Source: Limnoperna fortunei (Eukaryota > Mollusca > Bivalvia > Mytilida > Modiolidae). Taken from it: DNA of 64,000 nucleotides. The notes beneath the pieces were generated by a model, which worked only from the letters and a program-made list of their open reading frames with translations, made no database searches and had not been told where the DNA came from. How positions within the stretch are numbered: the first letter of the stretch is position 1; each line of letters begins with the position of its first letter. Shown here one piece after another: positions 26,922 to 39,638 of the stretch. The position numbers and the translations under genes were made by a program. The stretch is taken from positions 40,654,636 through 40,718,635 of the forward strand of contig OX104124.1 in NCBI GenBank assembly GCA_944474755.1, in the 5' to 3' direction.

Positions 26922-27075
26922 GTGCTCTGGAAGGAAAAGCGTCTCCTGTCATTCCTTCTTGTGCTCCAAAAGTGTGTTTCCTGTTGTTCCTATTCGTGCG
27001 TCGGAAGGCTAAGGGTTTCATTTTATTCCAAATTGTGCTCCGGACGGGTAAACGTTTCCTGTTATTATTATTTAT
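26922..27075 (+). repeat. Minisatellite, about four 35-39 bp units
   Basis: Units start at 26922, 26961, 26996 and 27035 with 'gtgctc(c/t)gg' or 'gtgcgtcgg' and contain 'gtttcctgttgtt'. The ORFs on both strands are by-products of the repeat. Confidence 0.7.
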
Positions 27076-28377
27076 ACTCTGTGTGTAATGTCTACTATGT
27101 ATGAATTATTCTTTACATTGCATAAATATGTCGTCAAGATTTAAATAAAGTGTATTTTACTGAATGCAAAATAAGGAAGTATTAAAAGACAAGAAACATT
27201 TTTATTTCTATTTGTTGAGAGTATAAGTCACTTCCATTGACAGACCTTATGTTAACCGCCCATTTTTGAATCCGTGGTAGAAATATTTTATGTGCAGCTA
27301 AGCATGTACCCAAATTTAGACTTATGACCGCTCACTTGTCATTCGTTGTTTAGCACTGTGGGGACCAACCTCACATTCCAGTTTGAAGAAGAGAACTCGT
27401 TATTCCTATGTTGATGACTTATTATTAAACATTTATACATGTGCTCTCAAAATACAATCATTCGCAGTTTTTTTATAATTTGTAGGACTATGGCGAATCT
27501 GTAAACAGTTGAGATAATATACAATTATAACCTGTAAATTAGGTCGATTTGAAAAATATCGTAATGAGGACATCTGTACCGACAACGAAGTATTTAAAGG
27601 CCACAATTGTTTTATAATTAATTGATATTTTCATGTACATTTGCAATTAAAAAATCATATTTTTCTCATTGGCCTTTATAGACGTCTATTTTGTATATTT
27701 TACACGAACGGATAAAACCTAAGGATACGTGGTGATGATAATGAAATGACAACTAGTTTATGTTATACACATGTATAGTAGTAAGTAAAATGATTGATAA
27801 ACTTACAAATTTATAATCCAATCATGAAGAATTTGATATATCTCAATATCTGTTTTCCTATAAGAAACACAATAAAATATTTTCTATCTTACTAATCGGA
27901 GGTCAGCTAGGATGTTCGAGGTTTAGCGTCCTTGATATTAATTTAATACAAACCATTATTAGTTTAATCTAAAATTTTACAAAAGTCACTACGAACACAA
28001 TTATAACATAAAATCTGTTGAAACAAAAAAAATGAATGTATGTTTGTAAGAGTAATTATGACGTTTAGGAGGCACAATATAAATTCTGCTGTTACAAACT
28101 GTTATAACAACACTGTAAACATTATAAAGGGCGAATGTTTAGAAACCCAATTGTACAAAAATGCATTCTTCATAATAAACCGCATAACTTATTCATTTGT
28201 TTATACAGACCTACTTTCATATAAGTTCTTAAATTACATCATTTGGTTAGTTTACGTATTACATTCCTTATTTTAAACACTATTTATTAGGTTTTAAAGT
28301 GTAGTTGCCAAAAACCATGCAGTTGTGTAAAAGAAATGGGCACACATAATTGAATATCTCTAAAAGAGAGTTTTTGT

Positions 28378-28433
28378 CTATTAATTAATTCGTTAATTAA
28401 TTAATTAATTAATTTATTTATTTACTTATTTAT
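28378..28433 (+). repeat. TTAA/ATTT microsatellite
   Basis: Short imperfect counterpart of the run at 35521-35665. Confidence 0.85.
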
Positions 28434-30529
28434 TCTACAAATAATAGTACGACTATTTTCACAAACATATTGTCTATTGTGTTGGTAAACATTGCTCTAT
28501 TGTCACAGATCAATATTGAGTTCCCCGAAACATTTGGTCCTAATGTCTTTTGCAGTCTGAACATACTTTAACTATTGCAACTAATACGTCATGTCATCGA
28601 GTAAAACAGCTTGTTTCTAACGCAGTCGTGATTGCTTACAAAAATGATAATGGAGAACCTTTTGTATGAACAAGTCAATGCTAGTGTCTAATCTGTGAAA
28701 AAAACATAACCGTCTAAGTAGATGGAACTTTCTTTGATTGGTTTGAAAATAAAATCTAAAAATGTCAATTTTGGTTACATCATATAAATTTAAACATTGA
28801 CAACCATATCCTACATAAAACTAATTATATGTGAACGTTAAAAAACCTATTATGTTGATGATACAATGATGGTTATAATAATCCTTAGCAGCATTCAGAC
28901 TCCAAAACAAATTCAACTGAGATGATTAAGCTAATTTAGAAAATGCAAATGACGTATATCTGCTAAATTCAATTCCCTTAACCACAATTCAAACCTAACA
29001 AGACGATTTTGGTATTGAATTATACATGTTTATTTCTAAAAGATAAAACGAAAATAAAGAGGAGATACCGAGGTGTATTCGAAACGATTGGTCAAGGATA
29101 GACAAGATGAGAAGTACATTTTATTCCCTTATGCTTAAAGGATATACACGAAGAACACCACACCGGCTATTATAGTCGTTACTTAGTACTGCTTTAAATT
29201 TATTATTTGTATAGGCTGGGTGTTCACAATTTACATATCTTTATTTAAGCAAAATATACCTAATCAAATCTGTCGAATTTATTTTATACACTCATTTAGA
29301 GCCTGCCACCTTTCATATGCAAATGCCATTCTTTTCGCGTACATAAATTAAATATAAGAAATAACAAACTGCATATAAAAATTAAGCTATGTTTTGTGAT
29401 AGATTGCAAATAACTTTGATTCCTTAAAATAAGATTGTATGTTCACAAGACATTTAAATCGAATTTTTACAAGATATTAATTCAAATAGTTTTTAAGAAT
29501 TCGCTATTTTGAAAAACACCAATGTCAAACAGATATGTTGCTGAAACAAAAAGTTTGCAAAACGGTTTACACATTCAACCATGCATGTTTTATGTCGTCG
29601 TGATTAGTTTAAACCACTTATTGACTGTTATTAACTTGATTCTTAGCTAGAACTGCATACCTACCGACATGTAAATTGGATCCATGCTATGGATAATGAA
29701 CTCACATGCCCAAAAACTTAACAAATACAACCGATATGCAGTCAAAACAAAATAACAGGTTAAAAAGTGGTAACATCAGAGGTAAGGGAGAGATAGAATA
29801 CTAGTGGTGCTGTTAAGCTAACTTGTGGTAAAAGTCTCTGTGAGGTCGAATTCAGCATTGAAATGTTGTTATTACGCATTTTATTTAATCTTTAAAGAAT
29901 ACAGACAATTGATGCTACACATAAATTGCACAACGTAAGGAATAAATGCCGTAGACCTAAAAGATGACTGCGATAGTATATTTCACAAGAACATACACAA
30001 AAATTCTTACTTAGATTGGTTTATTCGTAGTTTTTAGAGTTAAATGTTTGCTTTCACGATTATTGACAATGATGTAACTATTTAATTAGGATCAATTTAG
30101 AAATGCGGTGAGATTTCTGTACAAAGATATAAATTTGGATAACAACACTAATTGGAAGTCGGCTCGGATTATTTACTTCTTCCTCAGGTCGTTGGTATAA
30201 ATATAGAACATGTCCAATAATTCTGACTTATTACTATGTTGACCAAAAACTATATTACAACAATATCATCAACAAGACAGAAATAAGGAAGTGCATTGTC
30301 ATTAGTGTATTGTTGGCGAAAGTCAGCAATTGACACTTTCGAAGGAAACATCTTTTGTTTCATCTTTTGTTTTAATTTATGTTTATTGTTATGCGTAAAC
30401 AAAAATGTACAGAAAAACCTCTTGAAATCATGATAATAAACCAAATTATTAATTAACTACTGTAATATTCGCTTAAATAACAGTTAAACTGCCAATATGA
30501 TATATTTAGCTGAACCAGTCCAATACCGA

Positions 30530-30750
30530 ATTAACTAGTCCAATATCGGTATTGGCCTAATTGCAACCTGTATTGGCCTGAGAGATTTGGACTAGTTAAT
30601 TAATAAAGATATCATTACGTGATGATTTCTGTATCGGCCTAGTTATTGGTCCTTGGCCAGCTGTATCGTCCTTCGGCTGCGCCTCAGGCCAATACAGCAA
30701 GACTTGGACCAATAACTAGGCCAATACAGAAATCATCACGTAATAATATC
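30530..30750. repeat. Two adjacent hairpins (foldback element)
   Basis: Hairpin 1: 'aattaactagtccaa' at 30530 against 'ttggactagttaatt' at 30587. Hairpin 2: arms 30608-30652 and 30706-30750, about 45 bases each with few mismatches ('gatgatttctgtat' against 'atacagaaatcatc'), loop with 'ccttcggctgcgcctcagg'. The word 'tattggcc' recurs in both. Probably a MITE-like element. Confidence 0.75.
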
Positions 30751-31999
30751 ATCGTATAGTGACAGCTTATTCATTGCAAACTATTTTATAAAAATAAATA
30801 GTTTAAAATCACCGACGGCCCCCGTTGCTAGATTATTAATATTAATTATTAGAATTTTTTGAGAGACAAAAAGATTATCAGGTCCATATCAGACGAGCTC
30901 GAAGAGAATGTTAATACTCTTTTTTCAGTTTAAATATAATTTGTTATTTCTTATCTTATTTTTTTCAATATTTTAGTTATTTTGCTTTGTGTTGTTTTAA
31001 AAACAAGAATCTGTGCACTACGTTTTGCACAAGTTTCATTCGTAATGCGTTCTAACATGACGTCATTTCCTCAATAGGTGATTAAAGCGATTGAACCGGC
31101 GGGAAAGGGAGCATTTCAAATGGAAATGTCAATCTGTATCCAATTTAAGGTTAAGAAATATTTTCAAGAGGTAGGTTATTAGGTTTAAAAACTATATTAA
31201 TGTTTCGTCAATGAAGAAAATGATTATGATTGTGGTTTGCTTCACGGACTGACTTGGTGTGAACGTCAGTTGTTCAGACCAATGTTGATAATCAATGCAT
31301 ACTGATTGATAAAATAATGACTTGAAGTACCAGGAAATATTTAATAAAAAGTTAAGCCTTTCATTACACCAGGTAAAAAGGTGCCGATTTAAAGGGCTAG
31401 CGCCTTTCAACTATATCATTAAGGTGTTGAGGGGTGGGTATTGTATGTAAATTGTACATTATTGTTTTTTCAAGAAACTAACAAGATACTCTCTATATTT
31501 TGATTGTTGGTTGCGTTTTATATTTTGTAACGATTCTCCTTGTTTGGACAGGTATTGGTTTTTATCGTTGTCTGTTTTAATTAATATTCGTGAGCTTTGG
31601 TCAAAGATGCGCGATTGGTCAAAACGTTAGGCAGATTCTTCCGCAATGTGTTCGCAAATGACAAATGACAAGCAGCTGATAATTTTTAGCATAACAATGC
31701 ATTTTACTGAGCATTGATACTAATTTTATTGGTAGTAAAGGAACAGAGACAATTGCAACAAATTACCAATAAATATACAAACCGTATAAAAGCTGTAATA
31801 TTTTGCACACCTGAAAAAAGTTATCCTTTAACATTAAAACAATTCTTGTGGTCAGATGACCATTGGCGTCATGTTCGAGGTGCAACCCCAAAAATGGTAA
31901 TGATTCAGTTGTTTATGTAGTTTCCTGAATTGCCAGTGGTGTATAGTAAGAGAAGCCAAACCCGCAAATTATGATTTTAATTTAAATCCATTATCTATA
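30751..31999. other. Spacer between duplication copies A and B
   Basis: Contains an ATG-led hydrophobic stub at 31211 (13 codons, then TGA) that is too short to call. Otherwise nothing recognisable. Confidence 0.45.
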
Positions 32000-34900
32000 G
32001 GCAACATTAAATGACGTAGCTTATGCCCTCTATTCCTGCTACAAAATGCTTCCTCTGAATGTTACAAATATGTTGTTGAACAAGCACAAAATTGAGCGTC
32101 ATGTAAAATTTTCCTCGTTGTAGCATAAAATGTCTTCTTTTTTAGTAAAAAAATACATATTATTGTAACTTAAAACTAAAAACTGCATATTTGTAGGCAT
32201 ATGTGGTAAGGAAACCTATGTGTTTCATTTCTTGAAGACGGGTTTACGTTTGTCGGGAAGCAAGGTTGTATAAGGAGTAATAAATTAAAGGTTCGTGAAA
32301 TTTTAGATAGCGATCTTGATACATTGTATTTAAATTGTTCAAGAGTTCTTTAGAATTTTTGTTTAATCCACATATTATTGATATTACATGTACTTTGCAA
32401 TATACAGCTTCACAGTATTGTTTTGTCCTTTTCGAAACTGTAGACAATATTTTAGTCTACCTTATTGACAACTTTTTGGTACATCGCGTAGATATTACTT
32501 TCTATGTAATTTTGGAATCTAATACAAACAAAATGTCATCGAAATTACCTATGTTATACGTCTGGTACAGTTTAAGACCCTTTATTGTCAGAAAATTTCC
32601 AAGAAGTCATTAAGGACTAATGATTAGCAAGGATTTGAACTTTGTTAACGTTTCTAGACTATAAAGCGCAAATTACCAAAATGTCCAGGTATAATTCTTT
32701 TTTGTAGTTTATGAAACTGCAAGGACCTATTATTTATTTTCAAAGACCTAAATAACATCATAATAATAACGTTTATTTGTGTACGTAATCAGCGTTAATA
32801 AAATGAAAGCTTTTAAATGGAAGGATCAGATCATTAATAAAAGGATGTTCCTGTTTGAACATTTACTTTGACAGCTGTACATAACTTTCAAAATTGTGCA
32901 TGCATATTAACCATATGCATTGTTTATTACTAATCTGAAAGAGCATTACATGCGATTACTTAGGTTTTTTCAAAAGCCATGCATTAGATATAAAGTGTGT
33001 ATGAAAAAAAGTTATTCGAAGCTTATGACAATACTCTAAGAATGATATCAGTTTACAAATGGTTCAAAGTACAACGCGTTACTATAGGATAATGCTTTGA
33101 TAGACGCAATCAAATTTCTACTGAATTTCTACTATTTTATATAGAAAACTGATATTATTTAAAGCTTGTATCACTAGAATAAAAGTTATGAAATGGTCTA
33201 GCAGTTTGGAAGACAGTTACATTCTTGTCCAGGCAAAGTCATCGTAACTGACTGTCGATAAAATTATTTAGTTTTGGTTTGTTACTTTCAAGAAATACCT
33301 TTAAGATGTTAAGCTATTATTTGGGGAGTATATTTAATTTTAATTGTGAAGCATATGTCATCGCTAAGAATATTTTAATATACTTCTGATAACAGAACAC
33401 AAATAGCACAAATAAAAAAACACAACAAAACATTAAAGAACCAAATCTTTTTAAAACCAGAAGCAGATGTGAAAATTATTTTAGTGTCCATTTGCAACGG
33501 CTTTTAAGTATACACTTTTTGTGCAATGCCGAAATTTGTCCTTAAACTAAAAATCTGAAATTTCTCGTTATTTTGATTTGTTGTATTTTAAAGATATATA
33601 ATATTGCATACAGTGTTCTTTCGACCTTTCTGTAAACACGTTTTGCTAAACAATATATCAACAGTAGTTATAACTACCCTGATTGCAACAGTGAAAAGAA
33701 ATTGGTGTTTGTTCTTACAGATAAATGTAAATAATGCTGTCTGATGTCATTTACCTAATGAGAGGCTCTGTTTCGTAAGCCCTGGGTTTGGTATATTTAT
33801 CAGACATTTTATGGATTCAGTATGTCAATAACTTGCAAACACATCCAATAAACAAAATATTCAAATTTTTAGGGTATTGTTTTGTATTTTTTTGCACTAG
33901 CTGGCAAGTGCAGTATGTATTAGTATTCTACAAAAGATTAAAATATCCAATATGTATGCAATAACACGTTATTGTATAAGAAAGCAATTCAAGGATTTGG
34001 GGAAACAGTGCACAATTATGCGTGGATGACGTCATTCATTTAAAAGAACATTTACACTAGTGCAGTATAGACATTCACTGCACGTTTTTAAGTTTATTCT
34101 CTATACGAAATATTATGATGAATTACGCCAGAAACCAATCAAAATCTATAAAGGTTTATTTTCTGTCTCGAGTTATACTTTTAATAAGAATATTTAGACT
34201 GATATAGACAAGCTTACATCTTGGTCGATTACAAGTTAGACTTAAATCAATCTTAGGGGTCGGGTTACTGTTGCTTTTGATTTCTCCTTTTTGTTATGTT
34301 TCTTTCTTGTTGATTTAGTTTTTTCCTCTGTCTTCAACTAACACACTCAAAGTAAATACATTCATTTTTTAATACATAAAAACAAAGCGTGTGACTACTG
34401 AAAGCGTAATGTAGGTTTAATAGAAACCGTTTACTTCAAAATAAAATCGTGTTCACTATTGGCCTTAATAGATGTCTATTATCGTATATTTAACACGAAC
34501 GGGTAAAGCCAAAGGATACATGGTGATGATAATAAAGACAATTAGTGTTATGTTGTAAAGTCGGAAGTATAATGATGGATAAACTTACAAGTTTATAATC
34601 CAATAATGGAGAATTTGATATCTTAATAACTTTTTTCTTTTTTCCTATAATAAACAAAATAAAATATTGTCTATCTAACTAATTGGAGGTCAGCTAGGAT
34701 GTTTGACTTCAGGTTTAGCTTCTTTTGGTATGAATTTAAAACTTACATTTATTCGTTCATTATGAATCACCAGAAACACAATTATAACAAAAAATGTTGA
34801 AACCCATCGATAAATGTAGATTTGGGAGAGTGATTAATATGGCGTTTAGTAGAAACTATATACAAAATTTGCTGTAACAAACTGTTCGTCTGTTTACCTT

Positions 34901-35554
34901 TTTAATAAATTTTTATACTTGTATTGTTTTTGGTATGTTGTGGTCGCATTATTTTCATTTGCATTTACTACCGTATTTATAACCCTATTTTTGAAGCTAT
35001 AAGTTTCGTATTTGTAGTTTCCAATTACATGCAGTTGTTTAGTAGCAATGGACGTACATGACTGAATAATCATCTCAATATGATAATTTGCAGGTGCTTG
35101 TAATTTCAACTGAAAATGTAACAATATGTAAAAATACCTTTATTTACATGTAGATGTATTATTTGCTATGTTCTTATCTAATACCTACAGTTTAAAGTTT
35201 AATATTGTTCAGATATAAGCATCCCATCCTTCACCATCACGAGTTGCAACACACGATAAACATGTTGCCTATAGCAATGCTGAGGAGGCTTTGCCTTCAG
35301 CAACCGTCTACTTTTGAAAATCCTTCAAGGTAGCTGTCTATCAAACGGTAAACACATTTCATCGTTTAATAATATACTAATCAGAGAATGTTGTTTTTAC
35401 AAATGAAATCCGTAAATATAATATCATATTTTCGGATCAACAATGAAACTTGTACATCACAAAACAAATGTAGGCAGTATGAAACTAAGTTTAAGAAAAT
35501 TTTAAACGATCAAGTTTTTGTTAATTAAGTAATTAATTAATTAATTAATCATTT

Positions 35555-35597
<43 letters not shown>

Positions 35598-35626
35598 TTT
35601 GTTTGTTTGTTTGTTTGTTTGTTTGT

Positions 35627-35665
<39 letters not shown>

Positions 35666-36970
35666 TCCAATGTGTTGGTTAACAGTGCTGCGTTTGTTAC
35701 TTAACAGAATAGGTATTTAAGCATATAAATTTAAAAACCCTTTACTCAATATTGATCTGGATTTGGTCCTGATATGTTTGGCAGTCAGGACATATCTTGT
35801 ATTTTTGCAACTGATACGTCATCGGATAAAACGCCTTGTGTTAAATTCAGTCGATGTTGATAGCAACAATGATAATAGAGAACATTTTGGGTCAATACGT
35901 CAATGCCAAAGTCTAATATGTTTAAAGAACATAACCGCCTAACCTGATTGAATTTTCTTTGAATTGTTTGCAAATGAAATCTAAAAATGTCAAATTAGAT
36001 TTACATTCAAACATTAACAGCCATATCATTGGTGAAAACCATAAGTGACCGTAAAAAAGCGGATTTTAATGATGATTCATTGATGCTTATTATAATGTTT
36101 AGCAGCATTCAGACTCCAGAACAATTCAACTGAGACGTTTAAGCTAATTTAGAAAATTAAACTACTAATATCTGATAAATTCAATTCCCTTGACCACAAT
36201 TAAAACCTAACAAGACGAATTTCGGTATTGCATGAGAATGTTAATTTCTCAAATGTACGAGAAAAATGAACTTAAGATACCGAGGTGCATTCAAAACGAT
36301 TATTCATGGACAAATAGAATAAGTAGAAGTCAAATTTCATCCTCTTTATTTGGTCTTAATTTGTTTCAGGTTTCTTATCTAAACAAATGGGATATTCATT
36401 TCTATACAAATATTTTTAAGATGTTAAAAATATAAAGTAGGAATTTAAATACTTAACGTAACGTACAACTAATCAATCAGTAATATTTTCTCCAATTTTT
36501 ATAAGAATGACATTTTTACTCGGAGAAATGGGTCACGTTAACCTTGAAAGGACCATATTTTTCTTATACACAAATCAGATATAATGACTTTATTCATAGT
36601 GTATTCAAGTTAAAACATTGCTCTTAAGACTAATGACGAGGAATGTTTAATTAGGAGAAGTTTCGATGTTCGGTGAGGTTTTCTAAGAAAAGATAAAAAT
36701 TTGATAACAATAATAATTGAAAGTCGGTTGGGATTATTTTACTTCCGGCTCAGGTTGTTAGCATAAATCCAGAGCATGATAATAAGCTGTTATTTCTGAT
36801 GTATTACGATGTTGACCAAAACCTATATTACAATTAAATATAACAATATCTCCAACAAGCAAAAAGGATTGAAGTACATTTTTAGTTTTGTTTTATCTTT
36901 TATTTAATTAAGTTTTTTTTCTGTTACACGTGTAAACTAAAAAAGAGAGAAAAACATCTTGATGATAATG
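32000..36970. repeat. Diverged segmental duplication, copy B
   Basis: Sister of 25.49-30.44 kb. The 32.3-32.6 kb plus frame (about 92 codons, opened by TTG) has silent changes against 25.87-26.06 kb in the run YVILESNTN, but the sister carries stops, so it could be an old pseudogene pair. No domain was recognised. Confidence 0.65.
35521..35665 (+). repeat. TTAA, ATTT and GTTT microsatellite
   Basis: TTAA units, then (ATTT)n, (GTTT)n and again (ATTT)n. A shorter TTAA/ATTT run at 28378-28433 holds the matching place in the sister duplication, so the repeat is at least as old as the duplication. Confidence 0.9.
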
Positions 36971-37929
36971 ATTTGATTAGGGTGCTTGTTTATTCTTTGC
37001 AAATAAATTTAGTAAAAGAAACAGTTTAGAATCAATGATGGCCACCATTACAAGGATATTATTTAACAATATATATATATAGGAATCTTGTGTATTTACA
37101 ATTGAGAATGATATACACAGATGAGTTCCAATCTATTTTGTACCCTAAAAAATAGTACCTTATAATCCACCTTTAATGTATTCTGTATATTTAAATTAAT
37201 AAAAATATAACAGTTAATATATAGCTTATTCGGAGGTTAAGGAGGTTGGTAACGTAAATGTCAATCACTGGTTGCAATTTGAAGACTCTGAGGGCAGGGT
37301 GTTTTTTTTTTAATTTAGCCTTAATCGACACCCGTGGTGACGGATATCGTTAAGTAACCTACTGGTCTTCAAACTATATCGTGACCTCAGATCAAAGTAG
37401 ACCTTGAGTTACAAGATGAGTGACACTATGATTAATCACGAGTGCGTTTTTTAAAAATATGTTATGTTCACTTTCAGTCAAGAATGACGAAACACTAGTT
37501 ATCTTCTTCCATTTGTTGATGCTTAAATGTATACAGAGGCTTTATCTAGCACAGTTTACTTAAAAGTACGGTGATATTTTCTTTACATGAATATTTGACA
37601 AAACGTTTTTCTGTCTTTATATATTTGTAGATGCTTATAAAATGTGATTTAGAACTTTGACATAATATACTACTACTATTGATACACTAATGAGTACTGT
37701 TTGTAATAAGTACACTAAATTTAAGCGCTTAATTACACATATTCAAGGAATAAATTTGTTTTCAGTTATTGTATTAAGTTTATAATTAAAAAAACACATA
37801 TGTTTACACTGTACATGGGCTACTCAAATACCAAAGATTCCAAAACGTGTAAGATACCTAATGTGATGAAGTAGATCAAACGGTACCGATAAGAGGAATA
37901 CGAACAGTGCTCATCGCCTACAATCGTTA

Positions 37930-38530
37930 TTCCTAGATAATAAGTAACTAGATATCAATGAGATAGTATCCATCTCTGTGGGCCCCGCCGACCTTGAGGT
38001 CAATGTTAAAGGTCATCAACTATAGTATGCGACACATAGCCCTGATATTATCAACCTGCATTCCAAATATCAAAAGCCTACATCAAAAGATAAAAAAGAT
38101 ACAACTCGGACATCAATTTGTTATTCACAAAGCAATAATGTGACCTTAAGGTCAAAGCTCAAGGTCACAGGTCAACAATCACGGTATGCAACACATCGCC
38201 TTGATATTATCTACCCACATTCTAAATATCAAAAGCCTATCTCAACAGATAAAAAAGTTACAGCCCGGACATGAATTTGTCATACACAAAGCAATAATGT
38301 GACCTTAAGGTCAAAGTTCAAGGTCAAAGGTTATCAACCACGGTATGCGACACATTGCCTTGATATTATCTACCTACATTCCAAATATTAAAAACCTACC
38401 TCAAAAGATAAAAAAGTTACAGCCCGGACAAGATTAGTTCGGACGGACGGACGGACGCACGGACGGACGGACGGACGGACGAACAGACTGATCACTATAG
38501 GGCGTCCGCCACAAAGTGGCGGGGCCCTAA
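37930..38530 (+). mobile_element. Pearl-type non-autonomous Helitron, copy 1
   Basis: The core is a direct repeat of 159 bp, three units (markers at 38025, 38184 and 38343), each with 'gaccttaaggtcaaag' and 'cacatcgccttgatattatc'. After the core comes an (ACGG)n microsatellite at 38439-38481, then a hairpin CCGCCAC-AAA-GTGGCGG at 38506-38522 and GGCCCTAA before T. A hairpin followed by CTRR is the Helitron 3' end, and core plus ACGG is the layout published for bivalve 'pearl' elements. No protein is encoded; movement would depend on a helicase made elsewhere. The 5' limit is uncertain (between 37930 and 37975). Confidence 0.75.
38439..38481 (+). repeat. (ACGG)n microsatellite in pearl copy 1
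   Basis: Ten or so ACGG units with one interruption, placed between the core units and the 3' hairpin, as expected for this element class. Confidence 0.85.
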
Positions 38531-39045
38531 TAAACTAGATATCAGTGAGATGGTTCCCAAGGTCAAAGGTCAACAACCATGATATGCGACACATCGCCTT
38601 GATATTATCTACCCACATTCCAAATATCAAAAGCCTACCTCGAAAGATAAAAAAGTTACAGCCCGGACATGAATTTGTCATTCAGAAAACAATAATGTGA
38701 CCTAAGGTCAAAGCTCAAGGTCAAAGGTCAGCAACCATGGTATGCAACACATCGCCTTGATATTATCTACCCACATTCCAGATATCAAAAGTCTACCACG
38801 AAAGATAAAAGTTACAGCCCAGAAATGAATTTGTCATGCAGAAAGCGATAATGTGACCTAAGGTCAAAGCTCAAGGTCAAATGTCAGCAACCCTTGTAAG
38901 CAACACATCGCCTTGATATTATCTACCCACATTCCAAAGAAAGATAAAAAAGTTACAGCGCGGGCACGATTAGTTTCGGACGGACGGACGGACGGACAGA
39001 CTGATAACTATACTGCGTCCGCCGCAAAGGCGCGGGGCCCTCATA
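38531..39045 (+). mobile_element. Pearl-type non-autonomous Helitron, copy 2, head to tail with copy 1
   Basis: Starts with 'aaactagatatcagtgagat', which also precedes copy 1, then three core units (markers 38583, 38741, 38897; the last has an internal deletion), an ACGG run at 38977-38997 and a mutated hairpin CCGCCGC-AAA-GGCGCGG at 39019-39035 with GGCCCTCA. It begins within a base of the end of copy 1. Confidence 0.72.
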
Positions 39046-39623
39046 AGGGTTAAACTCAATATGTAGTTTTATTTGTGAAACACACGTGTCTATTTAGATG
39101 GAACTTAATTTTTTTGTCCAATAATAGAAAATAGAGGAAACTAGAATTTACCAACAGATCATTAGTGAACAAAATACGCGAGTCGCAATGCAAAAGGAGT
39201 ATGGTGTTGATACAATAATACCTTATTACACAGTTTAATAACATTCGGAACAAATTTTACTACAATGTATAAGCTACTTCAGAAAATGAAAAAAACTAGT
39301 TGTTTCATATTTAATTTTCTTATTATGCACAAAAATTTAACAAAAAGGTTTCAAAATGTCATATTGTTAGTAAATGTGTAAAGAGAGAATTCTGGCCCCA
39401 ATGCGTAATAGATATCGTTATCGTTTTTTTGCTCAAACTAAAGTCATAATGTATCCAATCTGTTGTTTTTTAATATATTTATGACAGTAATTGTTTTTAC
39501 ATAATATTTGTGAACGTTATTTCATGACTTATAACTTAACACCATTTCATAATCTTGATATTTTGACATTTTATTAAATGCATTTTTAGGATTTGGCTAG
39601 AAAACAATTAACTATTGGTTATC

Positions 39624-39629
39624 TTTATT
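39624..39629 (-). terminator. AATAAA just past the stop of the tentative 39.6-41.8 kb gene
   Basis: A perfect AATAAA on the minus strand 10 bases beyond the TAA stop at 39639-39641. It is the main reason for keeping that gene model. Confidence 0.3.
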
Positions 39630-39638
39630 ACAGGAGAA

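Larger units (their letters stand above)
25490..30440. repeat. Diverged segmental duplication, copy A
   Basis: Aligns in order with 32.0-36.97 kb: 25681 with 32114 ('ctcgttgtag'), 26022 with 32503 ('tatgtaattttggaatc'), 26230 with 32745, 27668 with 34458, 27790-27950 with 34572-34740 (best kept), 28600-28790 with 35820-36000, 28870-29110 with 36080-36310 and 30150-30270 with 36719-36850. Open frames in one copy are usually broken in the other, so I do not call a gene. Confidence 0.65.

Noticed and set aside
31211..31252. ATG-led hydrophobic peptide MKKMIMIVVCFTD, like the start of a secreted protein
   Set aside because: Ends after 13 codons at TGA, with no donor site to carry it on.
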